Shown: piece after piece, positions 27,715-37,904 of the stretch
Position numbering within the stretch: position 1 is the stretch's first letter
Layout: each line of letters starts with the position of its first letter
NCBI RefSeq assembly: GCF_000411475.1
Contig: NZ_KE150464.1
Span: 620,001 to 684,000, forward strand
Source of the DNA: Streptococcus sp. HPH0090
Lineage (GTDB): Bacteria > Bacillota > Bacilli > Lactobacillales > Streptococcaceae
Direction of reading: 5' to 3'
DNA length: 64,000 bases
Program-made: the position numbers and the translations under genes
Notes under the pieces: model-generated
Databases searched by the model: none
What the model saw: the letters and a program-made list of their open reading frames with translations, nothing else
What the model was told of the DNA's origin: nothing

Positions 27715-29280
27715 ATGGCATTTGAAAATTTAACAGAACGTTTACAGAACGTCTTTAAAAATCTACGTAAAAAAGGGAAAATTACAGAGAGCGATATCCA
27801 AGAAGCAACCAAGGAAATTCGTCTTGCTCTTTTAGAAGCCGACGTTGCTTTGCCAGTTGTTAAGGATTTTATCAAAAAAGTTCGAGAACGTGCGATTGGG
27901 CACGAAGTCATTGATACCCTCAATCCAGCCCAACAAATCATCAAGATTGTAAATGAAGAGTTAACAGCAGTTCTTGGCTCAGATACAGCTGAGATTATCA
28001 AGTCTCCAAAAATCCCAACCATTATCATGATGGTCGGTTTGCAGGGGGCTGGTAAAACAACTTTTGCAGGTAAACTTGCTAACAAACTTAAAAAGGAAGA
28101 GGATGCTCGTCCTTTAATGATCGCGGCCGATATCTATCGTCCTGCAGCTATTGACCAGCTCAAAACACTTGGACAACAAATTGATGTTCCTGTGTTTGCA
28201 CTTGGAACTGAAGTTCCTGCGGTTGAGATTGTTCGCCAAGGTTTGGAGCAAGCCAAAGCCAACCATAACGACTATGTCTTGATTGATACAGCTGGTCGTT
28301 TACAAATTGACGAACTTCTCATGAATGAGCTCCGTGATGTTAAAGCTCTAGCACAACCAAATGAGATTCTCTTAGTCATCGATGCCATGATTGGTCAAGA
28401 AGCTGCCAACGTTGCACGTGAGTTTAACGACCAATTAGAAGTTACTGGTGTTATCCTTACAAAGATTGACGGTGACACTCGTGGTGGTGCTGCCCTTTCT
28501 GTTCGTCACATCACTGGAAAACCAATCAAGTTCACTGGTACTGGTGAAAAGATTACTGATATTGAAACCTTCCACCCAGACCGTATGGCCAGCCGTATTC
28601 TCGGTATGGGAGATATGCTGACTCTGATTGAAAAAGCTTCCCAAGAATACGATGAGCAAAAAGCCCTTGAAATGGCTGAAAAGATGCGTGAAAACACCTT
28701 CGATTTCAACGATTTCATTGATCAGTTGGATCAGGTACAAAATATGGGACCAATGGAAGATTTGCTCAAGATGATTCCTGGTATGGCCAACAACCCTGCC
28801 CTTCAAAATATGAAGGTGGATGAAAAACAAATTGCTCGCAAACGTGCTATCGTGTCTTCCATGACTCCGGAAGAACGTGAAAATCCAGATTTACTCACAC
28901 CAAGTCGTCGTCGTCGTATTGCTGCTGGTTCTGGTAATACTTTTATCGAAGTCAACAAGTTCATTAAGGATTTTAATCAAGCCAAACAGCTCATGCAAGG
29001 TGTCATGTCTGGTGACATGAATAAAATGATGAAACAAATGGGCATCAACCCTAACAACCTTCCTAAAAATATGCCTGGAGGCATGGATATGTCCGACCTT
29101 GAAGGAATGATGGGACAAGGTGGCATGCCTGATATGTCTGCTCTCGGAGGAGCTGGTATGCCTGATATGAGCCAGATGCTCGGTGGAGGCCTCAAAGGTA
29201 AAATCGGTGAATTTGCCATGAAGCAATCCATGAAACGCATGGCCAACAAAATGAAAAAAGCTAAGAAAAAACGCAAATAA
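27715..29280 (+). CDS. ffh: Signal recognition particle protein Ffh
   Basis: The 521-residue SRP GTPase, which binds signal sequences and 4.5S RNA and delivers ribosomes to FtsY. Its N domain (1-95) precedes a G domain with GLQGAGKTT, DIYRPAA, DTAGRLQ and TKIDGDTRGGAA. The Met-rich M domain (about 300-521) contains the RNA-binding SRRRRIAAGSG and a Gly/Met-rich tail ending in a Lys/Arg cluster. It is cotranscribed with ylxM and closed by a strong terminator. Confidence 0.98.
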   Translation: MAFENLTERLQNVFKNLRKKGKITESDIQEATKEIRLALLEADVALPVVKDFIKKVRERAIGHEVIDTLNPAQQIIKIVNEELTAVLGSDTAEIIKSPKIPTIIMMVGLQGAGKTTFAGKLANKLKKEEDARPLMIAADIYRPAAIDQLKTLGQQIDVPVFALGTEVPAVEIVRQGLEQAKANHNDYVLIDTAGRLQIDELLMNELRDVKALAQPNEILLVIDAMIGQEAANVAREFNDQLEVTGVILTKIDGDTRGGAALSVRHITGKPIKFTGTGEKITDIETFHPDRMASRILGMGDMLTLIEKASQEYDEQKALEMAEKMRENTFDFNDFIDQLDQVQNMGPMEDLLKMIPGMANNPALQNMKVDEKQIARKRAIVSSMTPEERENPDLLTPSRRRRIAAGSGNTFIEVNKFIKDFNQAKQLMQGVMSGDMNKMMKQMGINPNNLPKNMPGGMDMSDLEGMMGQGGMPDMSALGGAGMPDMSQMLGGGLKGKIGEFAMKQSMKRMANKMKKAKKKRK

Positions 29281-29304
29281 AAAAGGACTCAGTTGAGTCC
29301 TTTT
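29281..29304. terminator. Shared terminator between ffh and rluD
   Basis: AAAAGGACTC and GAGTCCTTTT around AGTT, followed by a further T run to 29311. It can serve both convergent genes. The hairpin begins directly after the ffh stop codon. Confidence 0.9.
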
Positions 29305-29309
29305 TTTTT

Positions 29310-30200
29310 TTAGTTATTTCGAAGTTTTTCCAAAGTATCTTTAAAGATAGCTGGGATATCGGAAGTAAATTCCATGGCTTTACCAGTTCTTGGATGGGTA
29401 AAACCAAGTGTCTTAGCGTGGAGAAACTGCCCATGACCTTTCAAAGTTTTACGAGGACCATAGACCTCATCACCAGCGACAGGATGACCGATATAAGCCA
29501 TGTGTACGCGGATTTGGTGGGTACGTCCTGTTTCCAGTTGCAATTCCAGCAATGTATAATCACCAAAGCGTTCCAAAACTTGGAAACGTGTCACTGCTGG
29601 TTTCCCTTTTGCAGTCACTGCTTGTTTCTTGCGGTCTTTTTCGCTACGTCCGATTGGTGCCTCAATGACTCCACGATCATTTGGGAGATTACCATGAACA
29701 ATAGCCCAATATTTACGAAGAGACTTCTTGTCCTTCAATTCTTGAGCAAGTGCCATATGCGCTTCATCATTTTTAGCAATCATCAAGAGGCCTGACGTAT
29801 CCTTATCAATACGATGGACAATCCCTGGACGCAATACACCATTGATGCCTGATAGGTCCTTGATATGGTACATGAGGGCATTAACCAAGGTACCACTGGT
29901 ATGGCCAGCGCTTGGATGGACGACCATTCCTTGAGGTTTGTTAACTACTGCTACATCCTCATCTTGATAAATGATTTCTAAGGGAATATCTTCAGCCACA
30001 TACTCTAAAACTTCTGGTTCTGGAACTTGATAAGTGATTACATCCCCTTCTTGAACCGAGTACTTAGCTTTTTTTAACTGACCATTGACCAAGACCTGAC
30101 CAGACTTGATTTGTTCATTAGCGAGACTACGGGATAGTTCTGTCAAATCTGACAAAGCCTTATCTAAGCGTACTCCGCCTTTTTCAATTTTAATTTCCAT
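29310..30200 (-). CDS. rluD: RluD-type 23S rRNA pseudouridine synthase
   Basis: A 296-residue RluA/RluD-family pseudouridine synthase. An S4-like RNA-binding domain at residues 1-60 is followed by the catalytic motif with the invariant Asp ([15 protein letters not shown], about 134-148). The conserved [22 protein letters not shown] is also present. The family modifies uridines in large-subunit rRNA; the exact sites are inferred from name only. It is the last gene of a LysR-lspA-rluD operon. Its start overlaps lspA by 11 bases. Confidence 0.93.
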   Translation of the reverse strand: MEIKIEKGGVRLDKALSDLTELSRSLANEQIKSGQVLVNGQLKKAKYSVQEGDVITYQVPEPEVLEYVAEDIPLEIIYQDEDVAVVNKPQGMVVHPSAGHTSGTLVNALMYHIKDLSGINGVLRPGIVHRIDKDTSGLLMIAKNDEAHMALAQELKDKKSLRKYWAIVHGNLPNDRGVIEAPIGRSEKDRKKQAVTAKGKPAVTRFQVLERFGDYTLLELQLETGRTHQIRVHMAYIGHPVAGDEVYGPRKTLKGHGQFLHAKTLGFTHPRTGKAMEFTSDIPAIFKDTLEKLRNN

Positions 30201-30651
30201 TCATTTCCTCTTTTAGCATTGCAAGCAATAACACAACTACTCCTACAGTCAGATAACTATCTGCTACATTGAAAATCGCGAAATTGATAAAGTCTAAGTG
30301 GAACATATCCACGACAAATCCTTGACTGATGCGATCGATAAAGTTCCCAAGACCACCTGCAATAATCAAAACCAATCCAGAGACAGTCCATAAGGAATCC
30401 TCTATATGCTTATGAAGATACCAGATAGCTCCAACCATGACTACCAGGGTAATCACTGCAAAAAACCACTGTTGATCTTGGAGCATCGAAAAGGCTGCTC
30501 CCCTATTTTGCAGATAGGTTAAACTAACTAGATTTGGGATCCATGACTTGATTTCACCAAGAGCAATAGTCTTAACGACATAAGACTTTACTAATTGGTC
30601 GAATAGGATTAAGGATCCTATAATCCATACTACTAGTCCTCTTTTTTTCAT
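30190..30651 (-). CDS. lspA: Lipoprotein signal peptidase
   Basis: The 153-residue aspartyl peptidase that removes signal peptides from prolipoproteins after lipidation. Four membrane helices are visible. The two catalytic Asp residues lie in NFIDRI and [10 protein letters not shown]. The NRGAAFSML motif is also present. The window encodes two clear lipoprotein substrates, the binding proteins at 54064 and 59077. It overlaps the LysR gene by 4 bases (ATGA) and rluD by 11, indicating tight coupling. Confidence 0.97.
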   Translation of the reverse strand: MKKRGLVVWIIGSLILFDQLVKSYVVKTIALGEIKSWIPNLVSLTYLQNRGAAFSMLQDQQWFFAVITLVVMVGAIWYLHKHIEDSLWTVSGLVLIIAGGLGNFIDRISQGFVVDMFHLDFINFAIFNVADSYLTVGVVVLLLAMLKEEMNGN

Positions 30652-31556
30652 GCTTTCCTCTTCTGATCAAAATACTCTTGCATAACTTCTACAAATAAGG
30701 TTCCCGCTTGGCTCAAGTCTACTTCTTCACGTTTCACATAAACCATGCGATTATTGAGATTATCATTTAATGGGATAACGGTGATTCCGTTCACACTATC
30801 GCTATCTAAGAATCCAGAACCAGTCGCATAAGCATTTGTTCTTTCAAGAATTCCATTTAAGGTAGCGCGGTCAGTTACGTTAAACATTTGAGAACTAGCA
30901 CTTGTATCCACAAAGTTCTCTGAATAATAAAGATACTCATCCTTTTCCTGTGTGAATCGCACTGTTGGTAAATCTGCCAAATCCTCCATAACCAACTCTT
31001 TTTTCTTGGCTAAGGGATGTCCTTCACGTAGATAGATATGAGTTTGGAAAGGAATCAACTCAATCACTTCAAGTTCTAGCTTTTCAACCCGCTGCATGAT
31101 TCCCTTTTGGTTTTGATTATTGAGGTAAATAATCCCAATCTCACTATGTCCTTGGGCTACTTCATCCAAAATCTGAACAGTTGTTGATTCAAAAATACGG
31201 AAATTCTTATATTCAGGATATTGTTGCGAAAAAGCTGTAATGGTTGGTGGCAAGAAATCATAGTGCTGGCTGGCTATTGAAAACTCATCCTTTTCTTCTT
31301 CAGGATTGGCATACTGATTTTGAAAAACATCAAATCCCTTAACTAACTCTTGTGCCTTTTCATAAAATTCCATCCCACGACGAGTGAGAAATGTCCCTGA
31401 ACTAGTTCTGCGGAAAATCTTGAAGCCGAGCTCTTTTTCCAGGTCTCTTACAGAAATAGATAGACTGGGTTGGCTAACGTACATCTTCTCAGCTGCTTCA
31501 CGAAAAGTACCACTATTAGCAATAGCCACAACGTAGCGTAATTGTTGAATATTCAT
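30648..31556 (-). CDS. LysR-family transcriptional regulator (CmbR/CysR-like)
   Basis: A 302-residue LysR-type regulator. The N-terminal winged helix (residues 1-60, with [27 protein letters not shown]) precedes a substrate-binding effector domain. The start [13 protein letters not shown] at 31556 is typical of the family; the frame is open further upstream but has no homologous residues there. In related streptococci the gene beside lspA is called cmbR and is thought to act in sulphur amino-acid control. I give this as similarity from memory, not as proven. It heads the operon with lspA and rluD. Confidence 0.85.
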   Translation of the reverse strand: MNIQQLRYVVAIANSGTFREAAEKMYVSQPSLSISVRDLEKELGFKIFRRTSSGTFLTRRGMEFYEKAQELVKGFDVFQNQYANPEEEKDEFSIASQHYDFLPPTITAFSQQYPEYKNFRIFESTTVQILDEVAQGHSEIGIIYLNNQNQKGIMQRVEKLELEVIELIPFQTHIYLREGHPLAKKKELVMEDLADLPTVRFTQEKDEYLYYSENFVDTSASSQMFNVTDRATLNGILERTNAYATGSGFLDSDSVNGITVIPLNDNLNNRMVYVKREEVDLSQAGTLFVEVMQEYFDQKRKA

Positions 31557-31656
31557 GATTTCTCCTTCGATCTCTATCTTATCATTATACCATAAATCAA
31601 GCCTATCCAACAAAGGAAAATCATGAGACCGATACTTCTTATCAAAGCAAACAAAA

Positions 31657-31697
31657 AACACCTTTTAAGGTAGATAAAATTCTAACCAAAAGGCGTT
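31657..31697 (-). terminator. Terminator after sodA
   Basis: The outer arms AACACCTTTT (31657-31666) and AAAAGGCGTT (31688-31697) have one mismatch, which is a G-U pair on the minus strand. An inner GGTAGA/TCTAACC stem adds to it. It lies 11 bases past the sodA stop, with a T run on the minus strand. Confidence 0.75.
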
Positions 31698-31707
31698 AGT
31701 GTTCATA

Positions 31708-32313
31708 TTAATTAGCTGCTGCGTAAAGCTCGTCTACTTTATTCCAGTTAATCACTGAGAAGAAAGCTTTGATATAATCAGGACGAACGTTGCGGTATTT
31801 CACGTAGTATGCATGTTCCCAAACATCCAAACCAAGGATTGGTGTTTTACCTTCTGAGATTGGTGTGTCTTGGTTTGCTGTTGAAGTCACTTCAAGCTTA
31901 CCTTCTCTATTAACAACCAACCATGCCCATCCAGAACCAAAACGAGTTGTTGCTGCTGCTGTGAAGGCTGCTTGGAATTCTTCGAATGAACCAAAAGCTT
32001 CATCGATTGCTGCTGCAAGTTCTGCTGAAGGAGCTGTCTTTTCAGGAGTCATCAATTCCCAGAAAAGAGCGTGGTTCAAGTGTCCACCACCGTTGTTGAT
32101 AAGAGCTTGACGGATATCAGCTGGGATAGACTCTACGTCAGCAAGCAATGCTTCAAGGTCTTCACCAATTTCAGGGTGTTTTTCAAGAGCTGCGTTTGCA
32201 TTGTTTACGTATGTTTGGTGGTGTTTGTCATGGTGCAAGTGCATTGTTTCAGCATCAATATATGGTTCCAATGCATCGTAAGCGTATGGAAGATCTGGTA
32301 AGATAATAGCCAT
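31708..32313 (-). CDS. sodA: Manganese superoxide dismutase
   Basis: A 201-residue Mn/Fe superoxide dismutase converting superoxide to peroxide and oxygen. Metal ligands are visible: His in MHLHHDKHH, His in [13 protein letters not shown], and Asp and His in [13 protein letters not shown]. The Gly-Gly-Gly and Gln-Asp motifs (NQDTP) favour the Mn form common in streptococci. An AAAGAGG site precedes the ATG, and a clear promoter lies upstream at 32345-32373. Confidence 0.97.
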   Translation of the reverse strand: MAIILPDLPYAYDALEPYIDAETMHLHHDKHHQTYVNNANAALEKHPEIGEDLEALLADVESIPADIRQALINNGGGHLNHALFWELMTPEKTAPSAELAAAIDEAFGSFEEFQAAFTAAATTRFGSGWAWLVVNREGKLEVTSTANQDTPISEGKTPILGLDVWEHAYYVKYRNVRPDYIKAFFSVINWNKVDELYAAAN

Positions 32314-32344
32314 CTGTAATACCTCTTTTTCTTTTTATATAAAA

Positions 32345-32373
32345 ATGATAACGCAATCATCCTGTTTTTTCAA
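32345..32373 (-). promoter_or_regulatory. sodA promoter
   Basis: TTGAAA (32373-32368), a 17-base spacer and TATCAT (32350-32345) on the minus strand, about 32 bases ahead of the ATG. It starts at the very end of holA, so sodA can be transcribed independently. Confidence 0.7.
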
Positions 32374-32382
32374 GTTTTTTGC

Positions 32383-33420
32383 TCAATTCGACTGGCTAGC
32401 AATCTGCAATAAAGCCTTCTCAAATAGGTAACCTTTTTCGTAAACCCCTGTCTTAATTTGGTAATCAGCTTGGATGAGATGTCGGATAGAATCCTGTAAG
32501 AAATTCAAGGACAAACCTCGTGTGTCACGAAGGGCAAATTTGATTTGATAGGGGTTCGGATTGCGACCAAGATAGTGACCTAAACTGCTGACCATCTGAG
32601 ATTCTGTCTGACCAGACTCTTGCAAAATTTTAACCTGTGTGTAGAGTCTGAACTGTCCCAGCATAATGGCAATCAGTTTAATCTCATCTTCTCCCTGCAA
32701 GGTCAAATCTTTCACTAAATCTCGCGCCTGATCAATCTTATTCCCTAAAATCAACTGGGTTAAATCAAAGATATTATCCTGCAAAGTCTTTGGTATAGCT
32801 TCAACAATGTCTTCTTCTGTAATGTCACCATTATCCTTGTAGGCCTGTAAGAAGAGTAGATTATTTTGAATTTCACTGAATTGAAAACCTGATTTAATAA
32901 GCAACTGTTCAAAGGACTTCCCATCAAAGGTAAGGCCTTGTTCCTGAGCCCACTTTTGAAAATAAGCTCGTATTTCTTGCTCTTTTGGCTCGATGGCTTC
33001 AAAAACTGTCGCATCGCGCTTGAGCAATTTGACCAAACGTCTCTTGCTATCCAACTTCCCTTCAGCAAAAATGACTAGTTTACTAGAAGGTAAAGGATTT
33101 TCCAGATAGTCTTCGAAAGATTTAAGTTCATCATCACTTAGATAGCGTTTTTTAGCTGTCGTTATGTCGATAAAATGATCTAAAATAACAATCTTTTCAT
33201 CTGCAAAGAAAGGAAGACTGACCAACTCTAGCTCCAAGCTTTTGTAGTCTACTTCTTTCATGTCAAAATAAGCAAAGTTCAAATCTGCAGGATCGTAGCC
33301 GATTTGCTTTAGAACCTGTGTTTTCATGACGTCATACTGGCCTTGATCGCCCCCTGTAAACAGGGTCAAACTCGGGAGGTTAGCTAAGGACAGTTTTCGG
33401 CTTTCTTCTATGGCTAGCAT
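32383..33420 (-). CDS. holA: DNA polymerase III delta subunit
   Basis: A 345-residue clamp-loader subunit that opens the beta sliding clamp. The N-terminal domain begins with a fold of nucleotide-binding type lacking a true Walker A (LTLFTGGDQGQYDVMK). The C-terminal collar helices contain LGRNPNPYQIKFALRDTRGLS. Length and layout match streptococcal HolA. It sits between pyrD and sodA on the same strand, 32 bases after pyrD. Confidence 0.93.
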   Translation of the reverse strand: MLAIEESRKLSLANLPSLTLFTGGDQGQYDVMKTQVLKQIGYDPADLNFAYFDMKEVDYKSLELELVSLPFFADEKIVILDHFIDITTAKKRYLSDDELKSFEDYLENPLPSSKLVIFAEGKLDSKRRLVKLLKRDATVFEAIEPKEQEIRAYFQKWAQEQGLTFDGKSFEQLLIKSGFQFSEIQNNLLFLQAYKDNGDITEEDIVEAIPKTLQDNIFDLTQLILGNKIDQARDLVKDLTLQGEDEIKLIAIMLGQFRLYTQVKILQESGQTESQMVSSLGHYLGRNPNPYQIKFALRDTRGLSLNFLQDSIRHLIQADYQIKTGVYEKGYLFEKALLQIASQSN

Positions 33421-33452
33421 CTATTCTCCTTTCTTTTTAGTTTCGCTTTTAT

Positions 33453-34388
33453 TTAATCAATATAATGTAATTTACCACGGAAATCCTCTAGGCTTTGATA
33501 ACCTTTTTCCACCATAATTTCTTTTAGTTCATTAGTAATACGCTCAAAAGCACCTACTCCTTCTTTATGAAGAGTAGTTCCTACTTGTACCATGCTGGCA
33601 CCACATAAAATATGTTCAAAGGCATCACGTCCTGTAAGCACCCCACCAGTTCCAATGATTTGAATTTCTGGATTTAAGCGTTGGTAGAAAGCATGGACAT
33701 TTGCAAGGGCGGTAGGTTTGATGTATTCTCCACCAATACCACCAAAACCGTTTTTAGGGCGAATCACGACCGACTCATCTTGAATATAAAGACCATTTCC
33801 GATAGAGTTGACACAATTCACAAACTTGAGTGGATATTTGTTAAAAATATTTGCTGCCTGGTCAAAATGTACAATATCAAAATAAGGTGGAAGCTTGATT
33901 CCTAGTGGTTTTGTAAAATACTCAAAGACTTCTGATAAGATACGGTCTGTTGTTTCAAAATCATAGGCAATCTGAGGTTTTCCTGGAACATTTGGGCATG
34001 AGAGATTGAGCTCAGTTAGACCACGGAAATCACTTTCTTGCACCTTCTTCAAAATGGTATGAGTTTCCTCTGGAGACATTCCAACTAATGATAAAAAGAA
34101 GGTACGATTTGGTTCCTTTTCTTGCAATTCCAAAAGGTAGTTCAAGTAATAGTCTAAACCATTATTTGGCAGACCCATAGAGTTGATAGAGCCAAGTGGA
34201 ACATCTTGGTAGCGTGGTTCAGGATTCCCCTGACGAAATTCCAAGGTTGCTGTTTTAGTGACAAAGGTTCCTGCTGCTGAGTTTTTAACACCTTCCAATT
34301 CCTCAATGGTCATACAAGCAACTCCTGCCGCATTCATCAAGCAATTATCAAATTCAAAACCAGCGATCTGTGTTTTAGTTGATACCAT
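33453..34388 (-). CDS. pyrDA: Dihydroorotate dehydrogenase, class 1A
   Basis: A 311-residue FMN enzyme oxidising dihydroorotate to orotate in pyrimidine synthesis. Class 1A members are cytosolic and fumarate-linked. The active-site Cys occurs in [10 protein letters not shown], and the FMN-binding Gly-rich motif in [17 protein letters not shown]. There is no PyrK partner nearby, consistent with class 1A rather than 1B. A TATAAT with TGG extension (34429-34424, minus) is the likely promoter. It is divergent from gdhA. Confidence 0.93.
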   Translation of the reverse strand: MVSTKTQIAGFEFDNCLMNAAGVACMTIEELEGVKNSAAGTFVTKTATLEFRQGNPEPRYQDVPLGSINSMGLPNNGLDYYLNYLLELQEKEPNRTFFLSLVGMSPEETHTILKKVQESDFRGLTELNLSCPNVPGKPQIAYDFETTDRILSEVFEYFTKPLGIKLPPYFDIVHFDQAANIFNKYPLKFVNCVNSIGNGLYIQDESVVIRPKNGFGGIGGEYIKPTALANVHAFYQRLNPEIQIIGTGGVLTGRDAFEHILCGASMVQVGTTLHKEGVGAFERITNELKEIMVEKGYQSLEDFRGKLHYID

Positions 34389-34423
34389 GATTCTATTCCT
34401 CCAGATTCCTTTATATCTCTATT

Positions 34424-34429
34424 ATTATA
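34424..34429 (-). promoter_or_regulatory. pyrDA promoter (extended -10)
   Basis: TATAAT preceded by TGG on the minus strand, about 35 bases upstream of the ATG at 34388. The -35 region is weak. Confidence 0.55.
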
Positions 34430-34547
34430 CCATACTTTGATAGGACCCTTTTAATAAAAGTAACCTCATAAAAATGTTGGCTTTTTTAGCTGAAAAAAAG
34501 AGCTGTTGCTAAATTGAAAGAATTTTTAGAAAATTTATGTTTTTTTC

Positions 34548-34576
34548 TTTACACTGCAAAATTTTTCTGCTATAAT
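34548..34576 (+). promoter_or_regulatory. gdhA promoter
   Basis: TTTACA (34548-34553), a 17-base spacer and TATAAT (34571-34576), followed by AAAAGGAG ahead of the ATG at 34618. Confidence 0.8.
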
Positions 34577-34590
34577 GTCTCATGTAATAA

Positions 34591-35964
<1,374 letters not shown>

Positions 35965-35981
35965 AATAATTCAATACAAAA

Positions 35982-36010
35982 AACCTCAATCACTTCGATT
36001 GGGGATTTTT
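35982..36010 (+). terminator. Terminator after gdhA
   Basis: CCTCAATC and GATTGGGG (one G-U pair) around ACTTC, with an A run before and a T run after. Confidence 0.75.
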
Positions 36011-36027
36011 ATTTTGGTTTTAAAAAG

Positions 36028-36052
36028 AGCTCACTAAATTTTTTAGTGAGCT
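36028..36052 (-). terminator. Terminator after the TetR gene
   Basis: A perfect 11-bp stem AGCTCACTAAA/TTTAGTGAGCT with a 3-base loop, just beyond the TetR stop. A T run follows on the minus strand. Confidence 0.8.
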
Positions 36053-36064
36053 TAAAATTAATAG

Positions 36065-36709
36065 TTATTTTACTGTAACTAAGGCAAATGAAAGACATTC
36101 AACAATTTCACTTGTTACTTTATCAATATTTATATCTCCATTGTCATTAATAATCATAGGAATAGTATAAGAAAGACTTAAAGCTAAAATATAGCGAACG
36201 ATTCTTTCATTTGACCAATCTCGGATAACACCATTTTCTTTAAACTGATTCAAAATTGGACTAATTGGTTTAATGATTGAACGTACTATGATATTTCCTA
36301 ACTCTTCAGAAATTTTTTTATCAATAAGTGAACGACTCAAGAGAATTTTAACTTGCATTTTATTGTTTTGAATAAAAACTAACCTATCCTGAACGATACT
36401 TTTTAGAAAAAGAGAAAAAGTTTCCTGCTCTATTATAAATCTCTTATCTGAAAAATCAGCAATTACCTCTGGAATAACTTGTTCTAGAAATCTAGATAAA
36501 ATAGCATCTAGTATACCTTCCTTGGTTTTAAAATAACTAAAAACGGTTCCTTCTGAAACTCCAGCATGTTCAGCAATAAGATTAGATGTTGTATTTTCAA
36601 AACCAATCTCGGAAAATAATTTTAAACTGGATATTAATACTTGACGTTGTTTTAAACTTAATTCACTGCTTTTTAATGTCTCAGCAAATTTATATTCTAT
36701 ACTTTCCAT
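36065..36709 (-). CDS. TetR/AcrR-family transcriptional regulator
   Basis: A 214-residue repressor-type protein. The N-terminal TetR domain (about residues 20-66) contains SEIGFENTTSNLIAEHAGVSEGTVFSYFKTKEGILD. The C-terminal 140 residues are the ligand or dimer domain, with no recognisable ligand. It is the second gene of an operon with an oxidoreductase, 15 bases downstream of it, and has a strong GAGGGGG ribosome site. The 18-base inverted repeat at the operon promoter is the likely target, so the protein would regulate itself and the oxidoreductase. Confidence 0.88.
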   Translation of the reverse strand: MESIEYKFAETLKSSELSLKQRQVLISSLKLFSEIGFENTTSNLIAEHAGVSEGTVFSYFKTKEGILDAILSRFLEQVIPEVIADFSDKRFIIEQETFSLFLKSIVQDRLVFIQNNKMQVKILLSRSLIDKKISEELGNIIVRSIIKPISPILNQFKENGVIRDWSNERIVRYILALSLSYTIPMIINDNGDINIDKVTSEIVECLSFALVTVK

Positions 36710-36724
36710 TGTTGCCCCCTCTAT

Positions 36725-37729
36725 CTACTCTCTTATTTTAATAATTCTTTTACCACGAGTATGTCCCAATTTCAGACTACGATATGCCTCTCTAACTGAC
36801 TCTAAAGAAAAACTATATTCTTTCTCAATATTTAGCTGAACTTTTCCATCTGAGACCATCTCCTCTAGAATTTTAAAATCATCATAAGTAGAATGTCTTG
36901 GCCCAGTGAACTGAGCCCCTTTGATCATAACAAATGGTGAAGGTACTAAAGTTCCAATATCAGTTCCGTTTAATCCAAGATGGAAAGCTAATTTAACGTA
37001 ATCACCACCATAGCAATCCAAAAATTTTGTAATAGGTTTTGGAGCTACTGATAAAATAGACTTTTGGATATCCTCTTCATAAGATACTGGTATAGCGCCT
37101 AATGATTCTAGATATTCTGCATTTTTCTTGCTTGCAATACCAATAACAGTTGCGCCCTTAGCAACCGCATACTGAACTGCAATGCTTCCAATACCACCTG
37201 AAGCTGCCGAAATAACTACAACATCTTTTGAATTTAAATGAATTCTTCTAAAAGCGCCTCCGACCGTTAAAGAGGCCACACCCATAGTAGCAGCATGATT
37301 CATGTCAATATTCTCTGGTTTCAATGCGATTTCCGATTCACTAATACAAATTTCTGTTGCTAACGCACCCCTCTTAGTACCAAGTCCAGGATCACTTATT
37401 ATTGTTCCAAAAACCTTGTCACCTACTGAAAAACGGCTCACTCCTTCACCAATTTCTGTGATAACACCAGCAAAATCCCTAGCGACACCTCTTGGAAATA
37501 AAGATGATTTTGATTCAAACCAACGACTTGGTTGTTTTAATTTTGTCAAAAAACTCAAAAAACGAAGCGGCTTCGCCCCCTCGAAAGTTTTGTAATCAAT
37601 AGGATTTAAACCAACAGCAAATACTTTTACCCTAACTTGATTCATTCTTAATGATTCAGATGTAATATTTACTAATTCTAGGACTTTTTCATTACCAAAA
37701 CGATTATAGTGTATTGCTTTAACGACCAT
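36725..37729 (-). CDS. Zinc-independent quinone oxidoreductase-like protein (MDR family)
   Basis: A 334-residue medium-chain dehydrogenase/reductase. A GroES-like N-terminal domain is followed by a Rossmann fold with SAASGGIGSIAVQYAVAKGATVIG (about 157-180). The structural and catalytic zinc Cys/His patterns of true alcohol dehydrogenases are absent, which points to the quinone oxidoreductase or enoyl reductase branch using NADPH. Its substrate, perhaps a toxic quinone or aldehyde that also releases the TetR repressor, is inferred from the operon. It is the first gene of the operon, with AGGAG 9 bases before the ATG. Confidence 0.82.
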   Translation of the reverse strand: MVVKAIHYNRFGNEKVLELVNITSESLRMNQVRVKVFAVGLNPIDYKTFEGAKPLRFLSFLTKLKQPSRWFESKSSLFPRGVARDFAGVITEIGEGVSRFSVGDKVFGTIISDPGLGTKRGALATEICISESEIALKPENIDMNHAATMGVASLTVGGAFRRIHLNSKDVVVISAASGGIGSIAVQYAVAKGATVIGIASKKNAEYLESLGAIPVSYEEDIQKSILSVAPKPITKFLDCYGGDYVKLAFHLGLNGTDIGTLVPSPFVMIKGAQFTGPRHSTYDDFKILEEMVSDGKVQLNIEKEYSFSLESVREAYRSLKLGHTRGKRIIKIRE

Positions 37730-37756
37730 TATCTTGTTCTCCTAATTACTAAACAA

Positions 37757-37815
37757 ATTGAGTGAACACTCAATCAATTATTATATATTATACGCTTATT
37801 CTTTAACGAAATCAA
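37757..37815 (-). promoter_or_regulatory. Promoter and TetR-type operator of the oxidoreductase-tetR operon
   Basis: On the minus strand TTGATT (37815-37810), a 17-base spacer and TATAAT (37792-37787) form the promoter. Just downstream lies ATTGAGTG-AA-CACTCAAT (37757-37774), an inverted repeat with 8-base arms and a 2-base centre. It covers the start of transcription. The layout is that expected for a TetR repressor that blocks initiation. Confidence 0.8.
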
Positions 37816-37835
37816 CTGCTCTGCTACTTTATATA

Positions 37836-37868
37836 AAAAATAAGAGGTCTTATGGACCTCTTATTTTT
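37836..37868 (-). terminator. Terminator after the LPNTG surface protein gene
   Basis: A perfect 14-bp stem AAAAATAAGAGGTC/GACCTCTTATTTTT around TTATG, 36 bases past the stop of the surface protein gene. Confidence 0.85.
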
Positions 37869-37904
37869 GGGGCTTTATAAACAAGATTTTAGTGCAATTT
37901 CCTC

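Noticed and set aside
34466..34505. Hairpin between pyrDA and gdhA (GCTTTTTT with AAAAAAAGAGC)
   Set aside because: It lies in the space between divergent promoters with no gene ending there, so a terminator role is not supported. The A/T stem is weak.
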